Part shown: positions 40,391 through 51,192 of the stretch, in pieces
Numbering within the stretch: position 1 is the stretch's first letter
How the letters are laid out: every line of letters starts with the position of its first letter
Origin: Polytrichum commune
Taxonomy: Eukaryota > Streptophyta > Polytrichopsida > Polytrichales > Polytrichaceae
DNA: 64,000 bases
NCBI GenBank assembly: GCA_950295325.1
Contig: OX485807.1
Location: 35,494,440 to 35,558,439 of the forward strand
Direction: 5' to 3'
Program-made: the position numbers and the translations under genes
Notes under the pieces: generated by a model
Database searches by the model: none
What the model saw: the letters and a program-made list of their open reading frames with translations, nothing else
What the model was told of the DNA's origin: nothing

Positions 40391-41740
40391 AGGGCCACGT
40401 CACACACGAGACTGCGAGCCCGTGACCATTACACTTCAAGCACTCTCATTGGTGGAAAAGGCAGAGCCGGTCCAAGTTCGCTTCACACTACGCTTGAGGG
40501 ACCAACGGAGTGTGTGAATGCAAGATGGATGTGAAGTCTACATGGATTCCTACATGGCATCGATTGGATCATGTTTCATGGTCACTTGGATTATTTTTAA
40601 AAACCACCTCTTGGAGGTAGGCTTAACACAAAACCAGGAGACCATGGTACTCCGAATGCTCACAACCATTGACTTATTTTATTTTATCATGTGTGAGGAC
40701 CCGCATGAATAGAAATTCATTGAAATAGCATTTGGTTGAGGCCCCAATCACATATGACTTCACACTACACTTGAGGGTTTGTGACCACACTACATGATTT
40801 TGGAGGTGTGTTGGGACGGCCTTTGGACACTTTCTTTTGGGCTCTCATAATTTCATGGTTGCGGCTCTTGGCTCATGTGTGAAGTGACCTAACATCTTAC
40901 TGAGGTTTGTTGGAACACACCATTTAGGGTGTTTAGTGTCGCATGTGTAATAGTGTCACTTAACCCATTTCGAGACATATGCTAGGTTACACTAATGATC
41001 AACAACTTCACCGTTAGTGTCACCTCATGACACTTGGCATTCGAGTGCGCATACTTATGTCTTGGCATGAGTATGTTCAAGAGTGTTATGAGGTGTATGC
41101 CTTATGTTACACAATGGTCCACTACTTGACTAAAAGTGCACTCAAATGGCACTTGGCATTAATTTTTGTTCAAGAATAAACACATGATGCTTGCCATTAG
41201 TAATAATATCTTCCACTTGCAAGTCCGAGATGAACCTAAGGGCCACGTCACACACGAGCCAAGAGTCGTGACCATGGAATTGTGAGAGCCCAAAAGGAAA
41301 GTGTCCATAGGTTGTCCCAACACACCTCCAAAGTCATGTAGTGTGGTCACGGATCCTCAAGTGTAGTGTGAAGTCATATGTGACCGGACCCTCAACCAAA
41401 TGTTATTTCATTGAATTTCTATTCATGCGGGTCATTGCATAAAATAATATAGAATAAATCAACAGTTGTGAGTGTTCAAAGTGCCATGGTCTCCCGGTTT
41501 TGTGTTAGGCCTACCTCCAAGAGATGGTTTTTGAAGATAGTCCAAGTGACTATGAAACATGATCCATTGGATGCCATGTAGGAATCCATGTAGACTTCAC
41601 ACCCAACTTGCATTCACATACTATGTTGGTCCCTCAAGTGTAGTGTGAAGCGAACTTGGACTGGCTCCGCCTTTTCCACCAATGAGAGTGCTTGAAGTGT
41701 ATCAGTCACATGCTCTCAGTCTCGTGTGTGAAGTGGCCCT
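40391..41740. repeat. Long inverted repeat: two TIR elements facing each other
   Basis: The arms 40391-40890 and 41239-41740 (about 500 bp) are near-complementary along their whole length, with a 348-bp spacer. Each arm has its own ends, AGGGCCACGTCACACACGAG at the outer left and an 'aggtcacttcacacatgagc'-type end at the other side. Each is therefore itself a MITE-like element of the GGGCC/ACAC type. The arms contain 'tacatggcat..gattggatcatgtttcat' and no ORF. A read-through RNA would fold into a roughly 500-bp hairpin. Confidence 0.9.
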
Positions 41741-41756
41741 AAGTTCTTCCATACTT

Positions 41757-43146
41757 AGGGCCACTTTATACTTGGGGCCGGATTGAGGGCCGGCCTGAAC
41801 TCTCAAAATTTGGGCCAATAGGATCGCTCGATTTCATCAAATCGGGCCCAAGGGCTTTATACTTGGGGCCAACCCGAACACTCACTCATCCCATGTGGCG
41901 TCCTAGGTGGCACAATTTTGGCGCCAAACCATCGGGCCCTAGATGAGAGTTCGGGACGAGTTTTTCCTCAGCCCGAACTCCCATCTAGGGCCCGATTGGG
42001 CTCCTCCGTTGGATTGAGCTCATCTTGTCCGTTAATCATTAGGGGTGAATTCTTTTCCTCTCCTCTTCACTCCACTCCTCTAATAACACAACAATTAGCA
42101 TAAATATGATTGCATTAGACTAATAAGGCAACAATTAGGACGTTGATCACACACTAAAGATAAAAATGAAACATTCAAGCATTTAGTCAAGCAAATAGTA
42201 TGGCTTAGGCTATGGGTTAGTCTAATAATGCATTCATTAGCTAAAATATGATAGCATTAGGCTAATAACACAACATTTAGGGTGCTAATCACACACTTAA
42301 GATAAAAATGAAACATTTAAGCATTTAATCAAGCATATGGTATGACTTAGGCTTGGGTTAGTCTAATAAGGCAACAATTAGTCTAAGTATGTTAGCAATA
42401 GGGTAATAACACAACAATTAAGACGCTAATCATACAGTTAAGATAAAAATGAAACATTTTAAGTTGTCAATCAAGAATTTTGCGTGCATTAGGCAATGGG
42501 TTAGTCCAGGAACACAATAATTAGCTTAAATATGGTAGCATTAGGCTAATAACACAACAATTAGGGTGCTAATCACACACTTAAGATTAAAATGAAACAT
42601 TTAAGCATTTAATCAAGCATATGGTACGGCTTAGGCTATGGGTTAGTCTAATAAGACAAAAAAATAGTATAAATATGGTAGCATTAGCCTAATAACACAA
42701 AAATAAAGGTGCTAATTATACACTTAAGAAAAAAATGAAAATTTTAGCCATTGATCAAGAATATGGTGTGCCTCCTAAACCACACTCATCGGTTAATCCA
42801 TTGAACATGGTAGATAAATTTATAGGAGCATTTTGATGCCGGAATAGATTCAAAGGCCCAGTTTAGTCTAGTGGGACCCAATTTCGATTCACTAACCACA
42901 ACCCTATAGATGTCATCCCCCATGGTATTAAGTGTCGTGAAACTTAATTATCGAGAACACTGAACATTGACCATGGTAAGTTTTATGAAACTTAACCCTC
43001 AAGACCATCAGGCCCTAGAATCGGACCTCACCACTTTACATGTGACAAGGTTGGACCCCAAGAAAGTTCATAAAGTGGGGCCGGATTGAGGGCTTCATCA
43101 GGCCGGTGCTCCGGCCGGCCCCAAGCCATGTATAAAGCCGCCCTTA
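41757..43146. mobile_element. TIR element with GGGCCACTTTATACTTGG ends, 1.39 kb
   Basis: The left end reads AGGGCCACTTTATACTTGGG. The right end (about 43115-43146) is the complement of AAGGGCGGCTTTATACATGG. The GC-rich ends also share 'ggggccggattgagggc', which occurs directly at 41777 and 43079. It begins 16 bp from the preceding inverted repeat. The interior is filled by a minisatellite (separate entry). No transposase. Confidence 0.8.
42078..42775 (+). repeat. Minisatellite, five units of 131-152 bp, inside the TIR element
   Basis: Each unit carries 'taataacacaacaattag', 'gctaatcacacacttaagat', 'aaaaatgaaacatt' and 'ggttagtctaataag'. The repeat anchor falls at 42145, 42297, 42428, 42571 and 42714. 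The outer units are the most diverged. Confidence 0.9.
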
Positions 43147-43474
43147 ATGTTTGGACTTGAAATCACAATTTCTTTTTAGTTTCGTGCACATCAATATATA
43201 AATCCTAAAAGGGCCAAGCAGTCTTTGAAAACATGAAAGTACACACCACTAGGTCATCTCCTACTAGGCCGATATGAGAACCAAAGATCGCATGCCAAAG
43301 AAGTCAACAAAAAAAACCCTTGCAAAGGCACCATAAACATATTTTGGGGGTCCCCATCTCACTATTGATTCACCGTCTATTTATTCATGCGAGATGCGGA
43401 GCCATTGACTTCATGCCATGTAATTGGTAGTTGGTAGGTTACAATGAGAAAAAGTTTCCTACTTCACAACTTCC
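43147..43474. other. Intergenic, nothing recognised
   Basis: Short AT-rich stretch without ORFs or repeats that I could place. Confidence 0.4.
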
Positions 43475-45056
43475 CGGAGGGTGGACCTTTCATTACATGT
43501 GTGAGTACACTTGAGTGCACAAAAGGGGTATCAATTTGAACTTCTGCATACTACATATGCATGTGCTACACATATTACAGCTCGTGATTTTGTACATGCA
43601 TGTGGGACCTCTAGAAAGTATGTAACATTTGTACTTCTGTGGTAGGGTCACTAGACTTTGTGGGATAAGTACTTGATATTGCATGAAACTGGGTGCAAGC
43701 ATGGTAATGTGGACCAAAAGAGTGTTGTTGTATACTAAAACCATAATTTTTTTGGTCAAAGGCCTAAAAAGTAGTAGCAAAGTGTTGTTTAAATTGGATT
43801 TTTTTTTTCATGACGACCTCCTCTATTGTTGTGTTAGATACCCAAATGTAGAATATCAAGTTGAGATCTTCAAACTTATTATTAGAAGTGATGCTCAAAA
43901 GAAAATGTTTGAATCTGATTTTGGACATAGATTTCATGACCTTAAATATTTTGAAGTTGGATTTTTTTTTAATTCCTTGAATTCATTATCTACTTGTAGT
44001 CATCATCACAAAACTTTGTAGAAAACCATCAATTTAATGTAATTTTAATGATAATTTAGACAATCACTTGTTAAATATCACCCTACTTACACACCACTTG
44101 CACAATATTCTTAAATATGTAGATTTTCCGTGGAATTTGTCATCAGAAATTGCTTGGCTTTGTAGATCTCTTTTTTCTTTTTTAAACGTCTACGAATTTT
44201 CCTTAACAAAATTCAAAGTTAGTGTATAGTTTTGAATCACTTTCACATAACACTAGGCAAGGATCAGGAGCTATCCACTTTATTGTGCTTGCACACAACT
44301 AGGATGAACAGTTTTCTCATTTCCTTATCTCATCCATGCATGTATGGAAGAGGCAATACTAGGGTTTTTAATAGGGGTGGTTGAGCGGAGAACAAAGCCA
44401 CTTCTTGCTTAGGGTTGCGAGAGGAATTGTTGGCGCTTCTTTGTGGTGGTTGCAGGTGGTTGATGCCTTTGTTAGATCATAGACAACATCTAAATTGCGA
44501 AGGTGTTGAAGCCCATGTGTCTCTATCGTTTTCATATCATTAGTAAACCTCCAATGTGTGCAACAATTTGGATTAAGCATTTAAGATTGCAATTGTTGCA
44601 AGTTCTAGTATCAAGCATGGAGACTGGCTTATGTTGGTATCAAAAGGGTTCAAATAATAAGCGGACTTACAATCTTATAGATCATTTGATGGTAGATTTA
44701 AAACAAAAATTACATTGGCTTCTATGACATATATAATAGACTTAGATGCTTATGAGTTACATCCAATGGATGAAAAAGTCTCAATGACTTTATTAATGAA
44801 TGCTAGGGTTTTACATTATACATATGATAGGGGTTCATTATTGTTCAAAGTATATTTGTGTACTTATGTTAATGACTATATATGAATGTAAATGTTTTAC
44901 GTATACATAATGTCACTTGTATTGTTATCATTGAAATTGTATGTATTTTGCTTGATTTTACAAAAAAAAAAAAAAAAAAAACTTGTGTAGGGGGTTTTTA
45001 GAGTATGTTGTGAATGCACGCGGTTCTCAGTTTTTAATGAAAGGTGCACCCCCTTG
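43475..45056 (+). mobile_element. TIR element with GGGTGGACCTTTCATTA ends, 1.6 kb
   Basis: Left 'ggagggtggacctttcatta', right the complement of 'gggggtgcacctttcatta'. The flanks 'cacaacttcc' and 'cacaaccttc' may be an imperfect 9-10-bp target duplication, which would fit a Mutator-like element. The interior holds decayed coding sequence. A 112-codon frame lies at 43683-44021, and a block near 44610-44790 reads METGLCWYQKG, then YNLIDHLM, then ELHPMDEK. A homologous block is on the - strand at 49901-50092. Further partial copies lie at 38455, 51470 (inverted) and 53420. Confidence 0.65.
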
Positions 45057-45422
45057 GCCACAACCTTCTTTAAAAGTGGTAATGTGGTCATCTCTCCTCT
45101 AACTTAAGTTAGTAATAGCTTCAACTTTACACTTGGTGGATGTTTTTAAAATTTATTGAATCGAAGAGCTTTTTCTTTGCAAATCTTCACATTGGGTCAC
45201 TTGGTCCCCACATACAAATGGTTGATTGCAATTATGTTTATGACAATGAGTTGATCTATTCTCAACATCAAGGGTGATATGACAGTTCCAAGTTCACTGG
45301 GTTGCATGTGGGGGCAACAAAGGGTTAGGGAATCACATTGATGTGACACTCCCAAATGGTGAATGGGATTCATGGCAAACAAGAAAATTTTCATTCATCT
45401 AATGAAACGTCTCAAAATAGTA

Positions 45423-45705
45423 CTCCCTCCGTCCCAAACTGATTTGTCTGTGTTTCTAACTTTGGCGAGATTAAGGCCCGCTGACCATTGACCGAGTAGT
45501 TACAAGTATGACTGTTAAAAAAGAAAACAACAACTACTCCGAAATGCCCCTGGAAGTTGTGATGTTGAGACTTCTTGATATCAAAAGTTTGGTGCGAAAA
45601 TATATGCCTTCGAACCTAAATTTTCTAGCCAGGTTGATAAACCGGACAATCATTTTGGGACCAAAAAATCCAGGACATAGGACAATCAATTTAGGACGGA
45701 GGGAA
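45423..45705. mobile_element. Stowaway-type MITE (283 bp)
   Basis: Left end CTCCCTCCGTCCCAAACTGA, right end the complement of TTCCCTCCGTCCTAAATTGA, flanked by TA at 45421-45422 and 45706-45707. CTCCCTCCGT ends plus a TA duplication are diagnostic of Stowaway (Tc1/mariner superfamily) MITEs. The internal 66-codon frame is fortuitous. Confidence 0.92.
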
Positions 45706-45707
45706 TA

Positions 45708-46273
45708 ATGTAACACACAGTTTTTTTTTCTTCTTAAATTTGATTCGACATTGGAATTAACTATAAAAACAATTCAAATTAGTCCACTTATACATAGTTA
45801 TAATAAATAAATCATAAACACATAAGTGGCATACTTTCCACATGTACAGATGAGAGGCCACATGTTATTTTAGGCTACCTCGGCAACCAAATCCCATGCC
45901 TCAGCTAGAAACACAATCACATTAACAAATTGATGTCACCCCAACTTCACATTATTTTGAACACTTGTGGCTGCATCTTGGCCTTCTCTTCAAATCCAAC
46001 ATTTTTTGGCCTACCTAACCACTCCGCCAATGTATGTGTATACTAGATCCACATGGTTTTATATTTTAGGGTTTACTTCATAGATAACTTGATTTGGGAA
46101 CAAAATGCAACTATAGGTCGTGAACACCGAATTTCAAAGTTGTTTTCAATGTCTCATGTGATTATGTAACCTAAAGGGTTGTATTGAGTGAAATACGGTT
46201 ACAACGTGCTTAGTTGTAATGTTTGCAAATAGACATCTATAGGAGCAAAGAACAGTTTAATATCATATCTGCG

Positions 46274-46275
<2 letters not shown>
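45708..46275. other. Intergenic, nothing recognised
   Basis: AT-rich, no ORF of note, no placed repeat. Confidence 0.4.

Positions 46276-46351
<76 letters not shown>
46276..46351. repeat. (CT)n(TA)n compound microsatellite
   Basis: About 27 CT units run straight into about 10 TA units. Confidence 0.95.
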
Positions 46352-47264
46352 TCCATCATTAACACCTAGTAGTTACGGCTTTCAAATTTCATCCACAATC
46401 GATCGTGTCTCCAACTTGTACACTTGAATGCACATACTTCTTGAGTCACCAATCTTACCACTTTGACCTTGAATAACATGAGAAATGCTTAGTCATAGTA
46501 TTCAAAATCGAAGCACTTGAGATACTTGTTCTAGGTTTCCCTAGATTTATTTATTTATTTTTGGTTTTATTATCTAGGCGGCGATTTTCATGACATGATA
46601 GATTAAGCATGCACATTCTGCATGCTTACCACTCAACACCTTGCACCCTAAAAGTCCATGGGACTCAACCATGTTGTAATGCATGTGTGTGTAATTCTAA
46701 AAACAAGCATCCTAATGGAATGAGAGCAACAACATGCACAATGTATATGACACCAAGAGAGTTGCAAGTTGCACATTCTAACTTAAACTAGGCCTGCAAT
46801 ATAAAAGAAGAAGCTTGCAACTTATGGCCATGGGAATGTGAACATGTACATTACATATGCATGCACCCTAATCCATGGGAATTGTGCGCATGATCAAATA
46901 TTGATAGGTTTTCACTGGACTCCATAGCATTACTTACCTCCTTGGCTGCATTCCGTGGGAGCATGTATCGGGCAAGCATAATTCTCCTTTAATTCTAGGG
47001 CTCTCTGTTTATGAGGAGCACCTAGGCTATATACTGTAGAGTTTTTGACAAGCAACTATAATTTATCATAGTTTTTTGGTCACAACCTCTTTCTTTGGAA
47101 AGAGACCTTCATCTAGTTGCTTAGTAATGTTATGTCCCCAACATGGCTGCCATTGGATTTAAGCATGCAATGATCAGATTGCATTGTGTATAGCATAATA
47201 CAATGTACTAAGAGAAATTGATGGTAAGATAAAATGGGCCTTAAATGGACACTTTCAACTTTGC
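46352..47264. other. Intergenic, nothing recognised
   Basis: AT-rich with short motif-free frames (e.g. 46609-46791). Confidence 0.4.
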
Positions 47265-47520
47265 ACCCACTTCTCCTTGGATATGAAACATGAAACCAAT
47301 GCAAGATGATTAGCAATACACTGATTATGATGAACATCTTATTCATTATCAAAATAAACTCTCTCTCTCTCTCTCTCTCTCTCCAACCACAAATTATGTT
47401 GATTACAAGATGATTACCAATACATTCATTATGGAACTCGTATGAACATCTTATTCATTATCAATATAAACTCTTTCTCTCTCTCAACAACCACAAATTA
47501 TGTTGATTGTTGAGTTCTTT
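47265..47520 (+). repeat. Dispersed repeat ('aagatgattac' family), internally duplicated
   Basis: The block 'acaagatgattaccaataca', 'atgaacatcttattcattat', (CT)n, 'accacaaattatgttgat' occurs twice in succession (about 47303-47404 and 47405-47516). It is related to 13945 and 29395. Confidence 0.7.
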
Positions 47521-47981
47521 TTACCTACATGCACAAACATAATTATCCTACAACACTCTTGATGGCAGGTGTTAGGAACAAAATCCGAAGTGGATGCATG
47601 GCCACACCACCTACCATTGGAAAGGGTAAAAACATTGATTCCTATGTAGAGCCTGGAACTAATCTACCGAGGTTACTCTAGTACGTATCCACAATTAACC
47701 TATATGGACAAAACTACAACCACAACCCCCAATGATAGGTGTTAGGAAACGGAATCCGAAGTTTGGGGCTCACGACATCCTAGTTCCACTGTTTGGAGTA
47801 CATAATAAACCAAGCAAATCGTAGTACATGCTTGCACAACATGTAGGTTGCAATGTGCATGAATTTGGACTCACCGTCCAAGGTTTAAAGACAAGGTTCA
47901 TTAACTTGTGCCACCATGAACCATCAACGACTAATATATATACATATAAAGCATATTAAGTAAGTTAAGGGAAGGGGGTTG

Positions 47982-48012
<31 letters not shown>

Positions 48013-48239
48013 GTTGTTGAGTCAGCCAGACCACGTGCACAAGCGGCTTCTAGAAGAACAATGATTAAATGGATCATCCTTTTTTTGGCATCGTCGCGAA
48101 TTGTTGGGAAACCACCCCAAGTGGCAACCGACGCCCTAATTTCCACACGGCCGCAAATTAACAATGCCTAGATTGCATGGGACAAGGTGCTTGAGGCGAA
48201 TCCGGCCTTGCATTAACTTAGTCCTACTTCATGAACCGG
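47521..48239. other. Intergenic with a (CTT)n tract
   Basis: A CTT microsatellite of about nine units lies at 47982-48010. A short repeated block 'ggtgttaggaa..aatccgaagt' occurs at about 47568 and 47737. The 77-codon - strand frame here is made by the CTT tract. Confidence 0.5.
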
Positions 48240-48460
48240 GAGGACGGGGGGAATGTTGGGGCATAATTCGGTCGAGATCCTAGTGTTTTCCAACTCCAAC
48301 CAATTGTTCCTCAAACATATTGTGATAATTCCGTTTTTTCTTTAGTAAGTTGAGGCATATTCCATAGATTCCCCTAAAATGATGGGTATAGTTTTCCCGA
48401 AGTCTTCAACTTCAACTAGTTATTTCTCAAACGGGGCCAGTTCATCTGTAACTAGCAGCC
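48240..48460 (+). repeat. Dispersed repeat ('ggcataat-cggtc' family) copy 3
   Basis: 'ggggcataattcggtcgaga', 'tccaactccaaccaa', 'gttcatctgtaactag' as in the copies at 15360 and 62520. Confidence 0.75.
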
Positions 48461-49616
48461 CCCCCCCACCCTTCATTGTGGCCATGGTCATTTTCTATGT
48501 GGCCACAAGTTACAACTGGGTGATGTCACTACATACTACACTGATATGTGCAATTAGGTTGCTTCACACTAATATATTGGTTTTTCACATTATTTTGGAT
48601 ATTTATTATCACAATACTAATAAAGTGCAGTATTTTAAAAAATATTTTATCGATGTTGTTATACAAATGAACTAACAAAGTTATAAGTTTTTGTTATTTG
48701 GTTTTGACCCAAGATAATTTATAGGGTAAAGAGGCAACCCATTTGCGAAGGCACCTTGAATGCACATGTGAGTGTCATAGTCAATGTCCATCCTCGAAGA
48801 AGTTCATAACAAATAAGTAATCTTATACATAATCCATATGTTGTGATACTATGTACTAGTACTAATCTAGTCTCAAATTGTATATAACATTGTTAAGTAG
48901 CCTATTGAGGTTCCGATGCAAATGGAATAAATCTTAGGTAATTGGGATACCTTAAGAATGATTTCATTGGGGCGTGCCTCTTCAATCAAACCTTGGTAGA
49001 TGGAAAAGACTTTGCGTGAGAGGATGAGGTGTTGACTAATGAGATTTTGTGAATTGACTGTCCTCGGCATCATACATAGATGGTTTAAAGACCCTGATTT
49101 TTTAAATTCTAATTTGAAGCTAGTCTAATAGAAAGAGATTATCCTTACACATGCTTAAGAATGTTCTCTATAAACCAACTCAACCGTATTTTGCTGTGAT
49201 CAATATGCCAAAACATCAACAACATTCATACCCTTATTGCACACTTTCCAAAAGGGGGAGGGATAGGCCCTATGTTGGAGAAAGCAACCACTATTAGAGT
49301 AGAGGCATCCATAACTGACCACTTAAGGGGATTTGCGCCAAATATGGAGAAGTATAAGGCGGTGCAAAATGTTCCCATCTAGGATGATAGAAATCTAGAG
49401 GATTGTATTTTTTTTTTGGTAATTTTATTCCTTTAATTGAAAATACTTTGAATTCTTGAGGCCAAAAGTTGACCCAAACATGTTACCAATGTCTAGAGTT
49501 TGTCATAACCGCTCATTTTGAGACAAATTTCTCCTCACTTTAGCTCTCAAATATGGGGACATGTCTCATGGCACTATCGATGCCTTGGTGATACCATAAT
49601 CAAAGTTGGAAACTTG
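48461..49616. other. Intergenic, nothing recognised
   Basis: AT-rich, with no ORF of interest. Confidence 0.4.
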
Positions 49617-49737
49617 AGGTTAGTTTCCATGTAGGCTACTTTGCCCACCAGATTCTAGTGAAAAACTAGATTCACCTAGTGGCATCTTTATTTCCACTAG
49701 AATTTGGTGGGTGAGCGGCCTACATGGAAACTAACCC
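49617..49737. repeat. Small foldback (about 44-bp arms)
   Basis: Left arm 49617-49660 starts 'gttagtttccatgtaggc' and ends 'ccaccagattctagtg'. Right arm 49694-49737 is its near-complement, with a 33-nt loop. About six mismatches cluster mid-stem. The size and shape match a plant miRNA precursor or a very small foldback element. Confidence 0.75.
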
Positions 49738-49859
49738 TTAGAAACCGTGAAACATGGAATCTTATTTTAACCACCCACAGTAAGAAATTATGTAGCTAGG
49801 AAATCCCCTTGAGTACATACACAAGTGAGAAACAAATAAATCATATAAATCCTAATGAT

Positions 49860-50215
49860 ATGGAAAAAAATGGCTATATAATACTCTTAGCTAAACATAT
49901 TTATTTATCATTGATGAAATCATTGAACATTTTTTCATTTGTTGGATGTAACTCAAATAAATTTGTTTCTACAGTATAAGTCATTGTTGCCAATGCAACA
50001 ATGGTTTGTAACTTTATCATCAAATGATTTGTCAAGTCGTACATCCACATTATCCCATTCTTTTTTTGACACCAACATAACCTTATTTCCATATAGGAAG
50101 GCCGGTTCCAGAGTTCAATTAGTTGTCAATGTTCAACCCACTTATTGCCAATTTTGCAGTGCATTCTATAGACCCCCCCCAAATACCAAGTCTTGATGGT
50201 CAATGTTTCAACCAA
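49860..50215 (-). pseudogene. Decayed coding block shared with the 43.5-kb element
   Basis: The - strand frame 49901-50092 reads LCWCQKK, YDLTNHLM, ATMTYTVETNLFELHPTNEK and then MFNDFIND. The same order of words is found on the + strand near 44610-44790. Two diverged copies keeping an amino-acid pattern indicate a former protein of the element. I do not recognise it. Confidence 0.5.
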
Positions 50216-50277
50216 CTTTCTTTTTTTATCCTTATTTTCTTCACTCCTTCAAATATTGCTCGAGAGACAAATGATAC

Positions 50278-51192
50278 CGGTGTCGTGAAGCAAACTTTTC
50301 CAAGATATAAAATAACAATAAAAATGATATTGTTATTTCGTTTGATTTCATAGAAATGATAGTATAAGGAAAAGTTAGGAGTGATCACCCATTTGTCTAA
50401 ATATAGTGAGTTATCTAAGGTTAGTTATTAAAAGTTAGATAATTGATAGTTATCTATAGAAAGTTGCCTAAAAGATAATGAGTTGTCTAAAGTTAGTTGT
50501 TAAAAGTTAGATAGTTGATAGTTATCTATAGAGAGTTGCCTAAAAGATAGTGAGTTGTCCGAAGTTAGTTATATGGTTGTCTAAAATGTGAGTGGATATA
50601 TAAAAGTGGGGGGAAGGAAGTCTTCTTTCCTTCGAACAATTTCCGCTCTCTCATGTTTCTGTCATGAGTTCCGAGTTTTGAATTTGAATTTTTCCATCCT
50701 TAACTTAGTCTAGTTGCAGCTAGAAACTCTGCGTTTTTCTATAGCAAAGTTCTCTAAGTGGAAGCACCAAAAATATCGTATACAAAACTTTGCTATGGGA
50801 AAACGCGAAGTTTCTTTTGCAACTGGACTAAGCTAAGGATGGGTAAAATCAAAACTCAAAACTCAAAACTCTTGACGGAAACATATGAAAGAGAGGAAAT
50901 TGTTTGAAGGGAAAGAATACTTCATTCCCCCCCACTTTTATATATTTTACTCACATTTTAGACAACCATATAACTAACTTCAGACAACTCACTATCTTTT
51001 AGGCAACTCTTTATAGATAACTATCAATTATCTAACTTTTAACAACTAACTTCAAACAACTCACTATCTTTAGACAACTAGCTGATCACTCCTAACTTTT
51101 CCTCATACTATCCTTTCTATGAAATCAAATGAAATAACAATATCATTTATTTATTTATTTTATATCTTGGAAAAGTTTGCTTCACAACACCG
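50278..51192. repeat. Long near-perfect inverted repeat (head-to-head, 33-nt loop)
   Basis: Left arm 50278-50751 and right arm 50785-51192 are complementary from the outer 'gtgaagcaaacttttccaag' to the inner 'tatagcaaagtt'. The left arm is longer because a 72-bp unit ('gagttgtctaaagttagtt...') is present twice there and once in the right arm. Each arm holds TATATAAAAG or TATATA followed by a CT-rich stretch (about 50597 rightward, 50945 leftward), like an LTR or promoter pointing at the loop. No ORF. The arms could be two solo LTRs joined head-to-head or a foldback element. Confidence 0.9.

Noticed and set aside
41757-43146. 8-bp target duplication around the GGGCCACTTTATAC element
   Set aside because: The flanks ('ccatactt' and 'taatgttt') do not match, so hAT assignment is left open.
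47931-48164. Protein ending in a poly-lysine tract
   Set aside because: The lysines are made by the CTT microsatellite read on the - strand.
48238-48460. PPT-plus-LTR boundary ('ggacggggggaatgttgggg')
   Set aside because: It first looked like a polypurine tract followed by an LTR starting TG. The other three copies of the repeat continue in homology across this point with different bases, so it is not a retrotransposon end.
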